IMG/VR virus record: IMGVR_UViG_3300010412_000019
Location: 1 to 64,000 of that record
Length of the DNA stretch: 64,000 bases
DNA from: a virus
Direction: 5' to 3' (one strand)
Position numbers and translations under genes: made by a program. Numbering within the stretch: the stretch's first letter is position 1; every line of letters starts with the position of its first letter. The notes under the pieces are model-generated. The model saw only the letters and a program-made list of their open reading frames with translations, ran no database searches and was not told the origin of the DNA. Shown in pieces: positions 32,999 to 40,716 of this stretch.

Positions 32999-33134
32999 CC
33001 TTTTTGCGCTTCTTCAACCAGCTATCAAACGCCATTGCTGATAGCATGATTGTCAAAACGGTCATGGTAGAAAAGATCACAGCCACGAATGTATCCACAA
33101 CGTCCTGAGACATGTAGGTGATCGATGCGTCCAT
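32991..33134 (-). CDS. Small single-span membrane protein
   Basis: 47 residues (MDASITYMSQDVVDTF...), start ATG 33134 with GGAGG five bases upstream. One span ('VAVIFSTMTVLTIMLSAMA') and a basic tail ('WLKKRKKGG'), so N-out/C-in. Its end overlaps the glycosyltransferase start by 8 bases. Confidence 0.68.
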   Translation of the reverse strand: MDASITYMSQDVVDTFVAVIFSTMTVLTIMLSAMAFDSWLKKRKKGG

Positions 33135-33143
33135 AGTACCTCC

Positions 33144-34556
33144 TTAAAGCAACGCTTTCGCCGCCTCTGAGCGAACATTAACAAAGGATGTGTAACGATC
33201 CTCAAAGGGGCGGTTCATGTAGACCAATTCCATCATATTCGACTCTTCATAGTCAACCGAATCAGTCAGGTTAATAGTGCGAAACTTCTTGGTTACACGA
33301 TTCTGAACAAGCGTTAAGCGTCCACGCTTCGATGCCTTGCCCGGTGCTTCTTTCCACACATCATGCCAAGTGCCACCAATCTCAACAGCGGAGCACTTCA
33401 TAGCAAATTTGTATGTGTCTCGGTCTACTTTCTGTAGAGTACCAGCACCCATGCCAAAGGCAATGTTGCTTGCGGACAGTTTACGAGCCTTCATGTTCTC
33501 AAGAATCTGGCGCATTGAATCGACCGTGATTCCGTCACCCTGAATAACTCGCACATGATCTGGAAGGACTTTGTAACCCTTGCTGTTTTCTGTATAACCG
33601 AATTTCTCCATCAGAATTTCGATGACTTCAATCGGCACAACAAGCGGGTCACCTGAGTCTGGGCGTACAACAACCGTACCCCCGCTTTTCTCAACCGCTT
33701 CTTTCAGGTCTTCTCCCCAATAAATTTCGGCAGCCTTATATATGTCATAAGAGTCCGACACACAAGCAAGTATCTTGCCCGGCCCACCAAACTGGGTGAT
33801 CATGTTGGCAAAAGCATCACGTTCACGATCTTTACCCCATGAAGTGATGGTTGAGTGTTCCGAAGCTGGGATTGAGAATCCCGGCATGTCACCACCATAA
33901 TACTTCATTGCAGCAAGCGCACCAGCAACAGTGTCAGTACCAGAAAAGTTCACCAAGTGAGCCATGCCTCCGATCTGTGCTGATTCATGCGAAGAGACAC
34001 CACGGGCACCAAAATCATGCAACTTGAATGCCAGTTCAGCAAAATCATAGTCAGCCGTTTCATCCATGTACTTCTTCAAGATTTCTTTGGCTCGCAACCC
34101 ATTCGAAGCGATTGAGGTTGGGTACCAAATTGCCCTGAGAAAAGCGGTTTCGATGTACGAAGTCAACCAGAAGCAACGTGGGTCAGTGACTTCAACGGAA
34201 GCCAGAATGTGGCTCAATGGTACGGCTGTACCTTCTCGCACCGCACGAATCTTCAATGGCAGGTAACCGTCATACTTGTTGACGATGTAGCGCCAGCCGT
34301 CTTCATTGAATTCGAAGCCATGTGCTTCAACCAGCGGCTTGGCCTGATCAATGTCTTCATGTGTAATCGGGGTAGACAGATATTCTTTGATGAATGCCTG
34401 CAAGCCGAAGAAGACTACTCTTGGATTCTCCCAATCCAGATTTGTACCACGGGCTTCGACGTAAGAAAACTGGTTCGTTGTGCCCGGTGGGTACTGTTTG
34501 TAGTGAGAAAACTTGTAAGAATCGGTATTAAGAATAAGGTTGTTAATTGCGTTCAT
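33144..34556 (-). CDS. nadV: Nicotinamide phosphoribosyltransferase (Nampt/NadV)
   Basis: 470 residues from ATG 34556; AGGAG is eight bases upstream, and an ATG six bases earlier is too close. It makes NMN from nicotinamide and PRPP. Family features along the protein: 'DSYKFSHYKQYPPGT', 'HDFGARGVSSHESAQIGG', 'NFSGTDTVAGALAAMKYYGG', 'SIPASEHSTITSWG', 'VVRPDSGDPLVVP', 'VIQGDGITVDSM', 'FGMGAGTLQKVDRDTYKF'. With the NadM-Nudix gene next to it, it forms a complete two-step route from nicotinamide to NAD+. Such phage modules (NARP2) are known to restore NAD+ depleted by bacterial defences. Confidence 0.96.
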   Translation of the reverse strand: MNAINNLILNTDSYKFSHYKQYPPGTTNQFSYVEARGTNLDWENPRVVFFGLQAFIKEYLSTPITHEDIDQAKPLVEAHGFEFNEDGWRYIVNKYDGYLPLKIRAVREGTAVPLSHILASVEVTDPRCFWLTSYIETAFLRAIWYPTSIASNGLRAKEILKKYMDETADYDFAELAFKLHDFGARGVSSHESAQIGGMAHLVNFSGTDTVAGALAAMKYYGGDMPGFSIPASEHSTITSWGKDRERDAFANMITQFGGPGKILACVSDSYDIYKAAEIYWGEDLKEAVEKSGGTVVVRPDSGDPLVVPIEVIEILMEKFGYTENSKGYKVLPDHVRVIQGDGITVDSMRQILENMKARKLSASNIAFGMGAGTLQKVDRDTYKFAMKCSAVEIGGTWHDVWKEAPGKASKRGRLTLVQNRVTKKFRTINLTDSVDYEESNMMELVYMNRPFEDRYTSFVNVRSEAAKALL

Positions 34557-34558
34557 GA

Positions 34559-34574
34559 CCATAACTCCTATGTG
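34559..34574. repeat. 16-bp direct repeat in NAD gene leader, copy 1
   Basis: CCATAACTCCTATGTG is identical at 34559-34574 and 35819-35834, each covering the ribosome binding site of a NAD+ synthesis gene. The shared leader suggests coordinated translation control or recent duplication of the leader. Confidence 0.8.
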
Positions 34575-34589
34575 TCATTGTAGCGTGAA

Positions 34590-35816
34590 TTAAAGTCTGG
34601 AAGTCATGTATTCGATCATGTCCAGATGATCCTCAAAGATTTCGTCACGCATTTCCAAAATCTTATCAAGCGGGAACCACCATGCAACGACGGCATCATC
34701 ACCGCCCTTGACTCTTGGCCTGCTCTGTGTCGGGTCAAGCACAAATGAATAAACCATTGAGACTGTCGTACCACGGCTTGATCGGCCGGGGTAATCAAAC
34801 ATCTTCTCTTCTTTCACTGAACCGCGAAGTACCTTTTCTGGTACGGCGATCTTCGTTTCCTCTTTGAGTTCACGAATGCATGAATCAAAGAAACGCTCAT
34901 CCTTGCCTTTGAAACCACCCGGCAACGCCCACAGACCCTTACCGGGTGCTTCACCTCGGCGGATCATGAGTATTTCGTCACCGTGAATGACAACGGCATC
35001 GGTTGTCAAAAACTGTACAGGGAACGGACCAACCTGAGTCTTTTCCTTGTAGTCTTTGATGAATTCCCATTCCTCACGCAAGTCTTCATAGTGGTTCTGA
35101 TCCCACTCAAGAAGCGTGTTGTAAGTTTTGGGATGTAGGTTGCTCTTGGCAAATGACAGCTTGCCAGAAAACCACAGATCACGAATGTCCGTGGCTGAAA
35201 TGGGGTGATCGTTATTTGAGTCACCCACCCATGCGCCAATGTCAACCAAATCCCAGCTTGCGAAATGGTTCAGGTAATAGCTTGATTCATCTTTTTCGTG
35301 ACCCAGTACACAAACGCGGCACGAATTCGACTCTTCAATGAGGTCTCTGTAGTTTTTGATTTTCTGTGAGACATGGGTAAATGCTCCGTGTAGGTGAAGG
35401 TAGTTGTCCATCACATGATCTGTGACTTCACCAAACTCTTTTTCAAGTTCAGCTTTGACACCTTCAATTGCGTCTTTGAGAAGCGACCTCTTATAGTCAA
35501 GAATGTCATCAACACAAGACGCAACCTCACGCTTCACACGCCTGAACCACTCCTGCTCCATGTAGAACGTGTCTTCTACACTGACGAAGGTGTGATTGCC
35601 GTAATCCGATCCCAGAACGTCATACAGAACATCATCAATCATTTTGATGCGTTCATCAGCCGAGAATGGATTTTTCGATGTGGAGGGTTTGTTTGCGGAG
35701 CCGATGACACAGACGAATGAGTCTGCTATCTCAACGGCTTTCTTGAAAACGGGGATATGCCCGTTATGGATGGGCTGAAATCGCCCGATAATCACTGCGA
35801 GGTCGTATCTCTTCAT
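34590..35816 (-). CDS. nadM: Bifunctional NMN adenylyltransferase / Nudix hydrolase (NadM-Nudix)
   Basis: 408 residues from ATG 35816, AGGAG eight bases upstream. The N-terminal domain has the nucleotidyltransferase motif 'GRFQPIHNGH' (residues 11-20) and 'NPFSADERIKMI', and a late 'SATDIRDLWFSGKLS' (ISxxxIR-type). The C-terminal domain (from about residue 265) has a Nudix box: 'GGFKGKDERFFDSCIRELKE' then 'ETKI'. The first domain joins NMN and ATP to NAD+; the second may clear ADP-ribose. The same fusion is known from cyanobacteria, Francisella and phages. Confidence 0.95.
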   Translation of the reverse strand: MKRYDLAVIIGRFQPIHNGHIPVFKKAVEIADSFVCVIGSANKPSTSKNPFSADERIKMIDDVLYDVLGSDYGNHTFVSVEDTFYMEQEWFRRVKREVASCVDDILDYKRSLLKDAIEGVKAELEKEFGEVTDHVMDNYLHLHGAFTHVSQKIKNYRDLIEESNSCRVCVLGHEKDESSYYLNHFASWDLVDIGAWVGDSNNDHPISATDIRDLWFSGKLSFAKSNLHPKTYNTLLEWDQNHYEDLREEWEFIKDYKEKTQVGPFPVQFLTTDAVVIHGDEILMIRRGEAPGKGLWALPGGFKGKDERFFDSCIRELKEETKIAVPEKVLRGSVKEEKMFDYPGRSSRGTTVSMVYSFVLDPTQSRPRVKGGDDAVVAWWFPLDKILEMRDEIFEDHLDMIEYMTSRL

Positions 35817-35818
35817 CG

Positions 35819-35834
35819 CCATAACTCCTATGTG
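35819..35834. repeat. 16-bp direct repeat in NAD gene leader, copy 2
   Basis: Second copy of CCATAACTCCTATGTG, upstream of the NadM-Nudix gene. Confidence 0.8.
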
Positions 35835-35892
35835 CATGAATAGAGTTTTCTATTTAAGTAAATTGTAGGACACTTTTAACCCAGTGTCAAGG

Positions 35893-35918
35893 GCGAAAAG
35901 CCGCCCGAAGGCGGCTTT
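35893..35918 (-). terminator. Rho-independent terminator with UUCG loop
   Basis: AAAGCCGCC/GGCGGCTTT, TTCG loop on the minus strand, then TCG. It lies just after the Fn3 gene and before the NAD module. Confidence 0.82.
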
Positions 35919-35938
35919 CCTTGAACCCCTTAATTCAA

Positions 35939-36310
35939 TTAAGCGGTTGTGTCGTTTGCTTCCGGTGCGGCACCAAGAGCAGGGGTCTCTTCAACGGCCG
36001 TAACACGGTAGTAGTACGGGGTTGCAGTAACAAGACCAGAATCGGCATAAGCCTCAGCCGAAGCGTCAACGATATCAATCAAGACATAGCTTGTGTTATC
36101 GGGTGTTGAGCGTTCAATCTGAACTTTCACACCAGCGGCCTGACCAACTGGGTTGGTCCAAGCAAGGTCCATTGCAGTAGCACCGTTAGCAGTAGCGGTC
36201 AGACCAGTGACAGCCAAAGGAAGTTGTGCTAGGGCATCATCAGAAGCGGCTTTACGACCGGCGCGGGTCGAAAGATTGTCCATGCGGAATCGGTTAAATG
36301 CTTTGCTCAT
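35939..36310 (-). CDS. Small virion-type protein with fibronectin III-like domain
   Basis: 123 residues. After a basic N terminus ('FNRFRMDNLSTRAGRKAA') comes a single Ig-like/Fn3 domain: 'VTGLTATANGATAMDLAWTN', 'VKVQIERSTPDNTSYVLID' and 'DSGLVTATPYYYRVTAVEE'. It has a perfect T4-type late promoter 33 bases upstream and its own terminator, so it is a stand-alone, probably strongly expressed late gene. This fits a capsid or tail decoration protein. Confidence 0.7.
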   Translation of the reverse strand: MSKAFNRFRMDNLSTRAGRKAASDDALAQLPLAVTGLTATANGATAMDLAWTNPVGQAAGVKVQIERSTPDNTSYVLIDIVDASAEAYADSGLVTATPYYYRVTAVEETPALGAAPEANDTTA

Positions 36311-36342
36311 TTTTTTATCCTATAGTTTGGGGTTCTATGGTG

Positions 36343-36350
36343 TATTTATA
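36343..36350 (-). promoter_or_regulatory. T4-type late promoter TATAAATA
   Basis: Perfect TATAAATA on the minus strand, 33 bases before the Fn3 gene start. Confidence 0.75.
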
Positions 36351-36378
36351 TATTTTTGATTTTACGGATTTCTAAATT

Positions 36379-36470
36379 TGGTTGTCGTGCTAGGATTCGA
36401 ACCTAGACCATCCGCTAATCTGGCGGGAACAGGGTATAAGCCTGCTGTGCTACCTTTACACCACACGACA
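36379..36470 (-). tRNA. tRNA with anticodon UAU and long variable arm
   Basis: 92 bases including encoded CCA. Acceptor TGTCGTG/CACGACA, A73, T-arm CTAGG-TTCGAAT-CCTAG, anticodon arm GCAGG-CTTATAC-CCTGT. The variable region is about 22 bases and can form CCGC/GCGG. UAU would read AUA (Ile), but a long variable arm is normally a Leu, Ser or Tyr feature, so the charged amino acid is uncertain. Confidence 0.75.
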
Positions 36471-36476
36471 ATAAAC

Positions 36477-36547
36477 TGGTAGTGATACTTGGTAACGCTC
36501 CAAGCTGATCTGGCTTATGAAACCTGACTGGTCCTTGACCTATCACT
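36477..36547 (-). tRNA. tRNA with anticodon CAU, reduced D-arm, atypical T-loop
   Basis: 71 bases with encoded CCA. Perfect 7-bp acceptor (AGTGATA/TATCACT) and 5-bp T-stem, but the T-loop is AGCGTTA instead of TTCRANY, and the D-arm is GGTC-AAG-GACC. Anticodon loop TTCATAA. Could be elongator Met or Ile(k2C). The upstream glycosylase gene ends inside it at 36515. Confidence 0.6.
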
Positions 36548-37018
36548 ATTAAACCACTTTGGGGTCTCTCTGTTTTTCCAAGTCGCAATGTGTGCCTTTG
36601 CGACCTGATAGTATTTACGATATGCTGAAACAGCATCACCTTCAACTTTGCATTCATCAGGCATACACTGTGGAAACGGTGTCAGACCAACGTTAGGCAA
36701 TTCTGGTACGTTACCTAGTGCAATTGCTTTTTCTGCAAAGGTCTTGTGCGTCTTACCATATCTATGCGTGTATTCATGGCACAATTCAACGAATAGTCTG
36801 TAAGCCCATTCATAATTAGCCTTCGATTCACGCACCCACTTTGCACACGGATGATTGGTATGCGTCTTACGATAAAGCAACGGCGCTATTGGCGACTCTG
36901 CTACATGGTGTGCTGTGGATAAAAGTTGCGCCGTTTCGACAATCATTTTTACAACATGACGGTCATTGTGAAGCTTGGCAGCAACATCCGGGTTTTCGTC
37001 AAGTATGAATATGTTCAT
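36515..37018 (-). CDS. Pyrimidine dimer DNA glycosylase-like protein
   Basis: 167 residues from ATG 37018 (MNIFILDENPDVAAKLHNDR). The pattern 'DRHVVKMIVETAQLLSTAHH', 'YRKTHTNHPCAKWVRESKAN' and 'LCHEYTHRYGKTHKT' matches the phage pyrimidine-dimer glycosylase family (PF03013 type) related to T4 DenV. It would excise UV photoproducts. Its last 33 bases overlap a tRNA gene on the same strand, so the C-terminal residues are encoded by tRNA sequence. Confidence 0.75.
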   Translation of the reverse strand: MNIFILDENPDVAAKLHNDRHVVKMIVETAQLLSTAHHVAESPIAPLLYRKTHTNHPCAKWVRESKANYEWAYRLFVELCHEYTHRYGKTHKTFAEKAIALGNVPELPNVGLTPFPQCMPDECKVEGDAVSAYRKYYQVAKAHIATWKNRETPKWFNSDRSRTSQVS

Positions 37019-37025
37019 GCGGCGA

Positions 37026-38117
37026 TTATACCACAAAGTCACTCGCCACGGCAAGGGCTTCTTTAATCGCTACATCCATGTCTATGTACCTGTATGACCC
37101 CAACCTGCCGAGAAATGTCACATGACGAATTTTGGCAGCCAACTCTTCATACTGCCTCAATTGTTCTTTTTCATCCACTAGACGAATCGGGTAAAACGGA
37201 GTGTCTTTTTCACCACACTCTCTGCTAAACTCTTTGTGGATGATTGTGTTGTCATGATTCTCCCATGGTGCAAAGTGCTTGTGTTCAACAATGCGCGTCC
37301 ATGGTACTTGAAGGTTAGCGTAATTCATGACAGCCACCCCTTGATAATCGTTTTGGTGTTTCTCAAATTGAAAATCAAGCGTTCTGTAGGCTAGTCTTCC
37401 ATACTTGTAGCCAAAATAAGCATCAAGCGGGCCGGTCCAAAACGTATGATCGTACCCAGCTTTAACGAAGGAGTCAACGGGGGTATTGAGAAAGACCCTG
37501 ATATTGTCATGGTCAAGCATTCTCTGAACTACCTTCGTATAACCATCTTCGGGCATACCCTGAAAACGGTGGTAGAAATAGTTGTCATCGTAATTGAAAC
37601 GAAATGGCAACCTGAGTATGATATGTGCTGGCAAGTCTCGCGGATGGCGATCCCATTGCTTCATCGTATACTCTTCGATGAAGTAGGCATACATCTTTGA
37701 ACCGACCAGCTTGATTGCTTGCTCTTCCATATTCTTCGGCTCTATGATTCCCTCGGTCTGACTGTTCAGGAATTCCCTAGCCTCAGACGGAGACATTGCT
37801 TTACCGAAAAACTGGTTGATCGTGTGAAGATTGATCGGCAGACTGTACACCTCATCATCAAGTACACATTTGCACCTGTGAATATATGGGCGAAAGAAGC
37901 CGAATCGATTGATGAATGACCACACCTCACGATTGTCTGTGTGGAAGATATGTGGCCCGTATTTGTGAATCATGATGCCATCCTCACGCTCAGTATGACA
38001 CATACCAGCTACATGAGAACGTGATTCATAAACATCAACGGCGATATTTCTTTCGGCAAGTTTTCTGGCGATTGTCGCACCAGACAGGCCTGCCCCGATC
38101 ACTGCTACTGTTTTCAT
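37026..38117 (-). CDS. glf: UDP-galactopyranose mutase
   Basis: 363 residues. FAD-binding Rossmann start 'VAVIGAGLSGATIARKLAER' with 'DVYESRSHVAGMCHTE', the UGM signature 'MIHKYGPHIFHTDNREVWSF', 'PINLHTINQFFGKAMSP' and 'YIEEYT'-like 'FIEEYTMKQWDRHPRDLP', then 'RFQGMPEDGYTKVVQRML'. It interconverts UDP-Galp and UDP-Galf. A source of galactofuranose implies that the phage remodels a host surface glycan or decorates its own virion or DNA. Possible partners are the glycosyltransferase at 32066 and the sialyltransferase-like protein at 46731. Confidence 0.95.
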   Translation of the reverse strand: MKTVAVIGAGLSGATIARKLAERNIAVDVYESRSHVAGMCHTEREDGIMIHKYGPHIFHTDNREVWSFINRFGFFRPYIHRCKCVLDDEVYSLPINLHTINQFFGKAMSPSEAREFLNSQTEGIIEPKNMEEQAIKLVGSKMYAYFIEEYTMKQWDRHPRDLPAHIILRLPFRFNYDDNYFYHRFQGMPEDGYTKVVQRMLDHDNIRVFLNTPVDSFVKAGYDHTFWTGPLDAYFGYKYGRLAYRTLDFQFEKHQNDYQGVAVMNYANLQVPWTRIVEHKHFAPWENHDNTIIHKEFSRECGEKDTPFYPIRLVDEKEQLRQYEELAAKIRHVTFLGRLGSYRYIDMDVAIKEALAVASDFVV

Positions 38118-38158
38118 AATTTATACTGAGTTTATCCCAGTTTACCACGGTTTATGTT

Positions 38159-38245
38159 TGGCGGAGGACAGTGTACTCGAAACACAACCGTTTCCGATCC
38201 CACCGTTTAGCAAACGGGTCTGGTACCCTGACCAGTTTATCCTCC
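38159..38245 (-). tRNA. tRNA-Ser(GCU)
   Basis: 87 bases with CCA; acceptor GGAGGAT/GTCCTCC, G73, anticodon loop TTGCTAA (GCT), long variable arm as expected for Ser. Confidence 0.88.
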
Positions 38246-38249
38246 GTTG

Positions 38250-39221
38250 TTATTGCCAAGCAAGACACCCTTCACATTTGGTGCCCTTGATATTCTCTTC
38301 AATGTGTGCCTGTCGTATCTTCTGAAACTCTTCTGAGTTCCACGCTTCCATGAATGACTGGTTGTGCAGATTGCCAACGACAAATCGACCGTCAGCATCA
38401 AATCCGCAGAATGATACATCACCATTTGCGCGAATATGACCTTCTGTAAACACGTTCCAGCATGGAATCGGCGGCACTTTGTTATCGGCGCGCCCCATAT
38501 TACCTGCGGTTGGGTTCACACCGATAATCTCTTGTTCGGACTGGCTTGCAACGTCACCCATAGAGTAAAGAGGCAACCAGTAATGCGAGTCTCTAGGACC
38601 CGTTAGAATTGAGTTTACCCAATCCACGATTTCTTGCATACGCTCACCTTGTTCGCCATCATAACGAATCGATGAAACAGAAATCATGCAATCATAACCA
38701 CCTTCGTCACGAACCTTAACAGCCGATTCAAGATTTCGAAGTGAGGCATCAAACAACGCCTCTTTCACACCCGTAATCTCTTTGAATCGTTCTCTGGTCG
38801 ATGTGATGCTGAACTTCAACGAATCAAGCCCAGCATCAAACAGACCCTTTGCAACTTCGGGAGTGCAACGTGATCCGTTTGTGGTCAGAAAGACGTAAGG
38901 AATCCCAATCTCTTTGGCAGCTTTACATGCCTGCATTGTCAATTCAGGATTCATCAAAGATTCACCCAGATAGAACAAACCGATTTCTTCAACCCCCGCA
39001 TCGTACATTTCTTGCACGATACGCTTAAAGAATTCTAACTCCATACATTCCTTCATATTGGGCTGTTTGACACGCTGAGAAAGCGCACAAAACGAGCACC
39101 TATAGTTGCAGACGGGTGAGAGTTCAATCTTCACCGACTTCGGCGCAGGAATGACAGTGTTCAGATATTCACTCGGGATTTTGGTAATTCGGTCGATTCT
39201 AACTGTGATAGTGTCTTTCAT
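38250..39221 (-). CDS. Radical SAM/SPASM-domain protein
   Basis: 323 residues. The radical SAM cluster motif CxxxCxxC is C38, C42, C45 ('SPVCNYRCSFCALS'). 'GLFYLGESLMNPELTMQACK' and 'YVFLTTNGSRCTPEVAKGLF' are typical of the TIM-barrel. The C-terminal SPASM region has 'IPCWNVFTEGHIRANGDVSF', 'CGFDADGRFVVGNL' and a final 'CEGCLAWQ', binding auxiliary Fe-S. Substrate unknown; SPASM proteins often modify peptides or sugars. First of three radical SAM genes in the tRNA region. Confidence 0.88.
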   Translation of the reverse strand: MKDTITVRIDRITKIPSEYLNTVIPAPKSVKIELSPVCNYRCSFCALSQRVKQPNMKECMELEFFKRIVQEMYDAGVEEIGLFYLGESLMNPELTMQACKAAKEIGIPYVFLTTNGSRCTPEVAKGLFDAGLDSLKFSITSTRERFKEITGVKEALFDASLRNLESAVKVRDEGGYDCMISVSSIRYDGEQGERMQEIVDWVNSILTGPRDSHYWLPLYSMGDVASQSEQEIIGVNPTAGNMGRADNKVPPIPCWNVFTEGHIRANGDVSFCGFDADGRFVVGNLHNQSFMEAWNSEEFQKIRQAHIEENIKGTKCEGCLAWQ

Positions 39222-39242
39222 GATTTTCCCATATTGTATAGA

Positions 39243-39329
39243 TCAATGCAAAAGAGGCATAATTGCTGAGAAGTATGCAAATGCAACAAGGGCGGTTGTG
39301 AAGCCCTGTACTACCATTCTAACTCTCAT
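39243..39329 (-). CDS. Membrane microprotein
   Basis: 28 residues (MRVRMVVQGFTTALVAFAYF...), start ATG 39329 with AGGAG eight bases upstream. One short hydrophobic span. A good ribosome site supports it being real. Confidence 0.5.
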   Translation of the reverse strand: MRVRMVVQGFTTALVAFAYFSAIMPLLH

Positions 39330-39396
39330 TGTAACTCTCCTATTTAACCTAGTTTAAAATGTATCACAAAAGACAACATTTAGTTTACTAACACGC

Positions 39397-39448
39397 AAAA
39401 AAATAAACTAACATTGCTGGTGTTAGTATGCAGCAAAATGTTAGTTTA
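39397..39448 (-). terminator. Rho-independent terminator after tRNA-Leu(CAA)
   Basis: Minus strand TAAACTAACATT/AATGTTAGTTTA 12-bp stem with an inner GCTG/CAGC pair, followed by seven T. Confidence 0.85.
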
Positions 39449-39452
39449 GTGT

Positions 39453-39539
39453 TGGTACGGATAGTAGGACTTGCACCTACACGCCACGGGGGACACAGAC
39501 TCTTGAGGACTGCGCGTCTACTGATTCCGCCATATCCGC
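39453..39539 (-). tRNA. tRNA-Leu(CAA)
   Basis: 87 bases with CCA; acceptor GCGGATA/TATCCGT, A73, anticodon loop CTCAAGA, long variable arm; a T-T mismatch in the anticodon stem; T-loop TGCAAGT. Confidence 0.85.
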
Positions 39540-39544
39540 ATAAT

Positions 39545-39784
39545 TTAGCTACACGACCATTGCCATGGTCCGTATATCGGGTACCACAAGCTAACTGATC
39601 TTGGTGGTACAACAAATGTGTAATAGTTGTATTGATCACGAATGAAACAGCTAACGGGTCTGGGTAGTGTATTTGTTATTCTGACAATCGGCTGCCCATA
39701 TGCATTCTGCCCCATTTGCGGGCCAACTTGTGCATCGGCAACAGTTGCAAACATCAGAAGCAACACAAGAAGTAGTTTCTTCAT
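39545..39784 (-). CDS. Small secreted protein
   Basis: 79 residues with a clear signal peptide ('MKKLLLVLLLMFATVADAQ', A-D-A cleavage). The mature part is rich in Tyr, Pro and Trp ('PYYYT'-like 'RDQYNYYTFVVPPRSVSLWY') with two Cys ('SCFIRD', 'WSCS'). Function unknown. It overlaps the next gene's stop by four bases. Confidence 0.62.
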   Translation of the reverse strand: MKKLLLVLLLMFATVADAQVGPQMGQNAYGQPIVRITNTLPRPVSCFIRDQYNYYTFVVPPRSVSLWYPIYGPWQWSCS

Positions 39785-40086
39785 TGATTGCTCCTTAGCC
39801 CCATGATTCGGTTTCTCTCATCTTCAAGAAACTCAAGCTGGCGCTGCCTTGCTTCGTAATCCATTTCCTCATCAACGGTCAGATCATGACCTTCTTCAAT
39901 CAGCTTTTTATATGAGCGAACATGGTACTCAATCATATCATATTGAAGATTGATGTACTGGCGCTCAGATATTTCTCGGTGCATGTACCGAGTATCGATC
40001 CACATTGCTGTGGTCGCTACCATCGCTAGAAGAGGCGTGGCAGCAATAACGGCATGCCACCATTTTGAAATGTTTACGGTGATCAT
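39781..40086 (-). CDS. Membrane-anchored coiled-coil protein
   Basis: 101 residues: one N-terminal span ('HAVIAATPLLAMVATTAMW') and a long helical, charged periplasmic part ('DEEMDYEARQRQLEFLEDER'). Topology is that of an inner-membrane spanin; the coupled secreted protein at 39545 could be its partner, though that one lacks a lipobox. Confidence 0.5.
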   Translation of the reverse strand: MITVNISKWWHAVIAATPLLAMVATTAMWIDTRYMHREISERQYINLQYDMIEYHVRSYKKLIEEGHDLTVDEEMDYEARQRQLEFLEDERNRIMGLRSNQ

Positions 40087-40099
40087 GCCATTATTTAGC

Positions 40100-40182
40100 T
40101 GGTACGGGTAGTAGGCTTCGAACCTACACTCCTAAGAACAGGGGCTTAAATCCTGCGCGTCTGCCAATTCCGCCATACCCGC
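40100..40182 (-). tRNA. tRNA-Leu(UAA)
   Basis: 83 bases with CCA; GCGGGTA/TACCCGT, A73, anticodon loop TTTAAGC, long variable arm, T-loop TTCGAAG. Confidence 0.88.
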
Positions 40183-40188
40183 AAAAGT

Positions 40189-40274
40189 TGGTACCCTCCA
40201 CAGGACTTGCACCTGCACGCCACTGGGACACGGACTTCTAAGGACCGCGCGTCTACTAATTCCGCCAAGAGGGC
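40189..40274 (-). tRNA. tRNA-Leu(UAG)
   Basis: 86 bases with CCA; GCCCTCT/GGAGGGT, A73, anticodon loop CTTAGAA, long variable arm, T-loop TGCAAGT; T-T mismatch in anticodon stem as in the CAA tRNA. Confidence 0.86.
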
Positions 40275-40283
40275 ATAGACTAT

Positions 40284-40469
40284 TTAAGCGTGAAGTTCGA
40301 ACTTATGGGTATCTTCGATCTTCTCAACCACTTTCTTTTCGCCAGCTTCAAGACCAATCTTCGCAATGAAGTAGATTCCGACGAATGGAAGAGCGATTGC
40401 ATACGCTAAACCAATAAAAGGTGAGACTAGAAATAATGCAATATTCTTCATACGTGTTAACACTGTCAT
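40284..40469 (-). CDS. Small membrane protein
   Basis: 61 residues. Two overlapping hydrophobic segments ('IALFLVSPFIGLAYAIALPF', 'VGIYFIAKIGLE') and a charged tail. AAGGAG lies immediately before ATG 40469; ATG 40451 is an alternative start. Similar in size and character to the plus-strand gene at 40996. Confidence 0.55.
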   Translation of the reverse strand: MTVLTRMKNIALFLVSPFIGLAYAIALPFVGIYFIAKIGLEAGEKKVVEKIEDTHKFELHA

Positions 40470-40526
40470 TCTCCTTGAAAGGTATACCCACCCTATGGAG
40501 ATGCAAGAATCGTGCTAACTTATTGC

Positions 40527-40551
40527 CGTTATAAATCAGTGACTTATAACG
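40527..40551. repeat. Palindrome with repeated motif
   Basis: CGTTATAA and TTATAACG (40527-40534, 40544-40551) flank AATCAGTGACTTAT, which recurs in variant form at 31883 and 40608. Possible operator or promoter element. Confidence 0.45.
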
Positions 40552-40635
40552 CTATTTCTCACCCATTGTACATTTTTTCTGTACATCATACAGGTATTTC
40601 TCAATTAATTCAATGACTTAACCTGTATATTTTTT

Positions 40636-40709
40636 TGGTAGCAGGTGCGGTACTGCCCCGCATTCTCAGACTTATCAGGTCTGTGTTTTACTGTTTAAAC
40701 TAGCCTGCT
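40636..40709 (-). tRNA. tRNA-Ile(GAU)
   Basis: 74 bases with CCA; acceptor AGCAGGC/ACCTGCT, A73, anticodon arm CAGAC-CTGATAA-GTCTG. T-loop GGCAGTA departs from the consensus. Confidence 0.75.
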
Positions 40710-40716
40710 ATGAATT

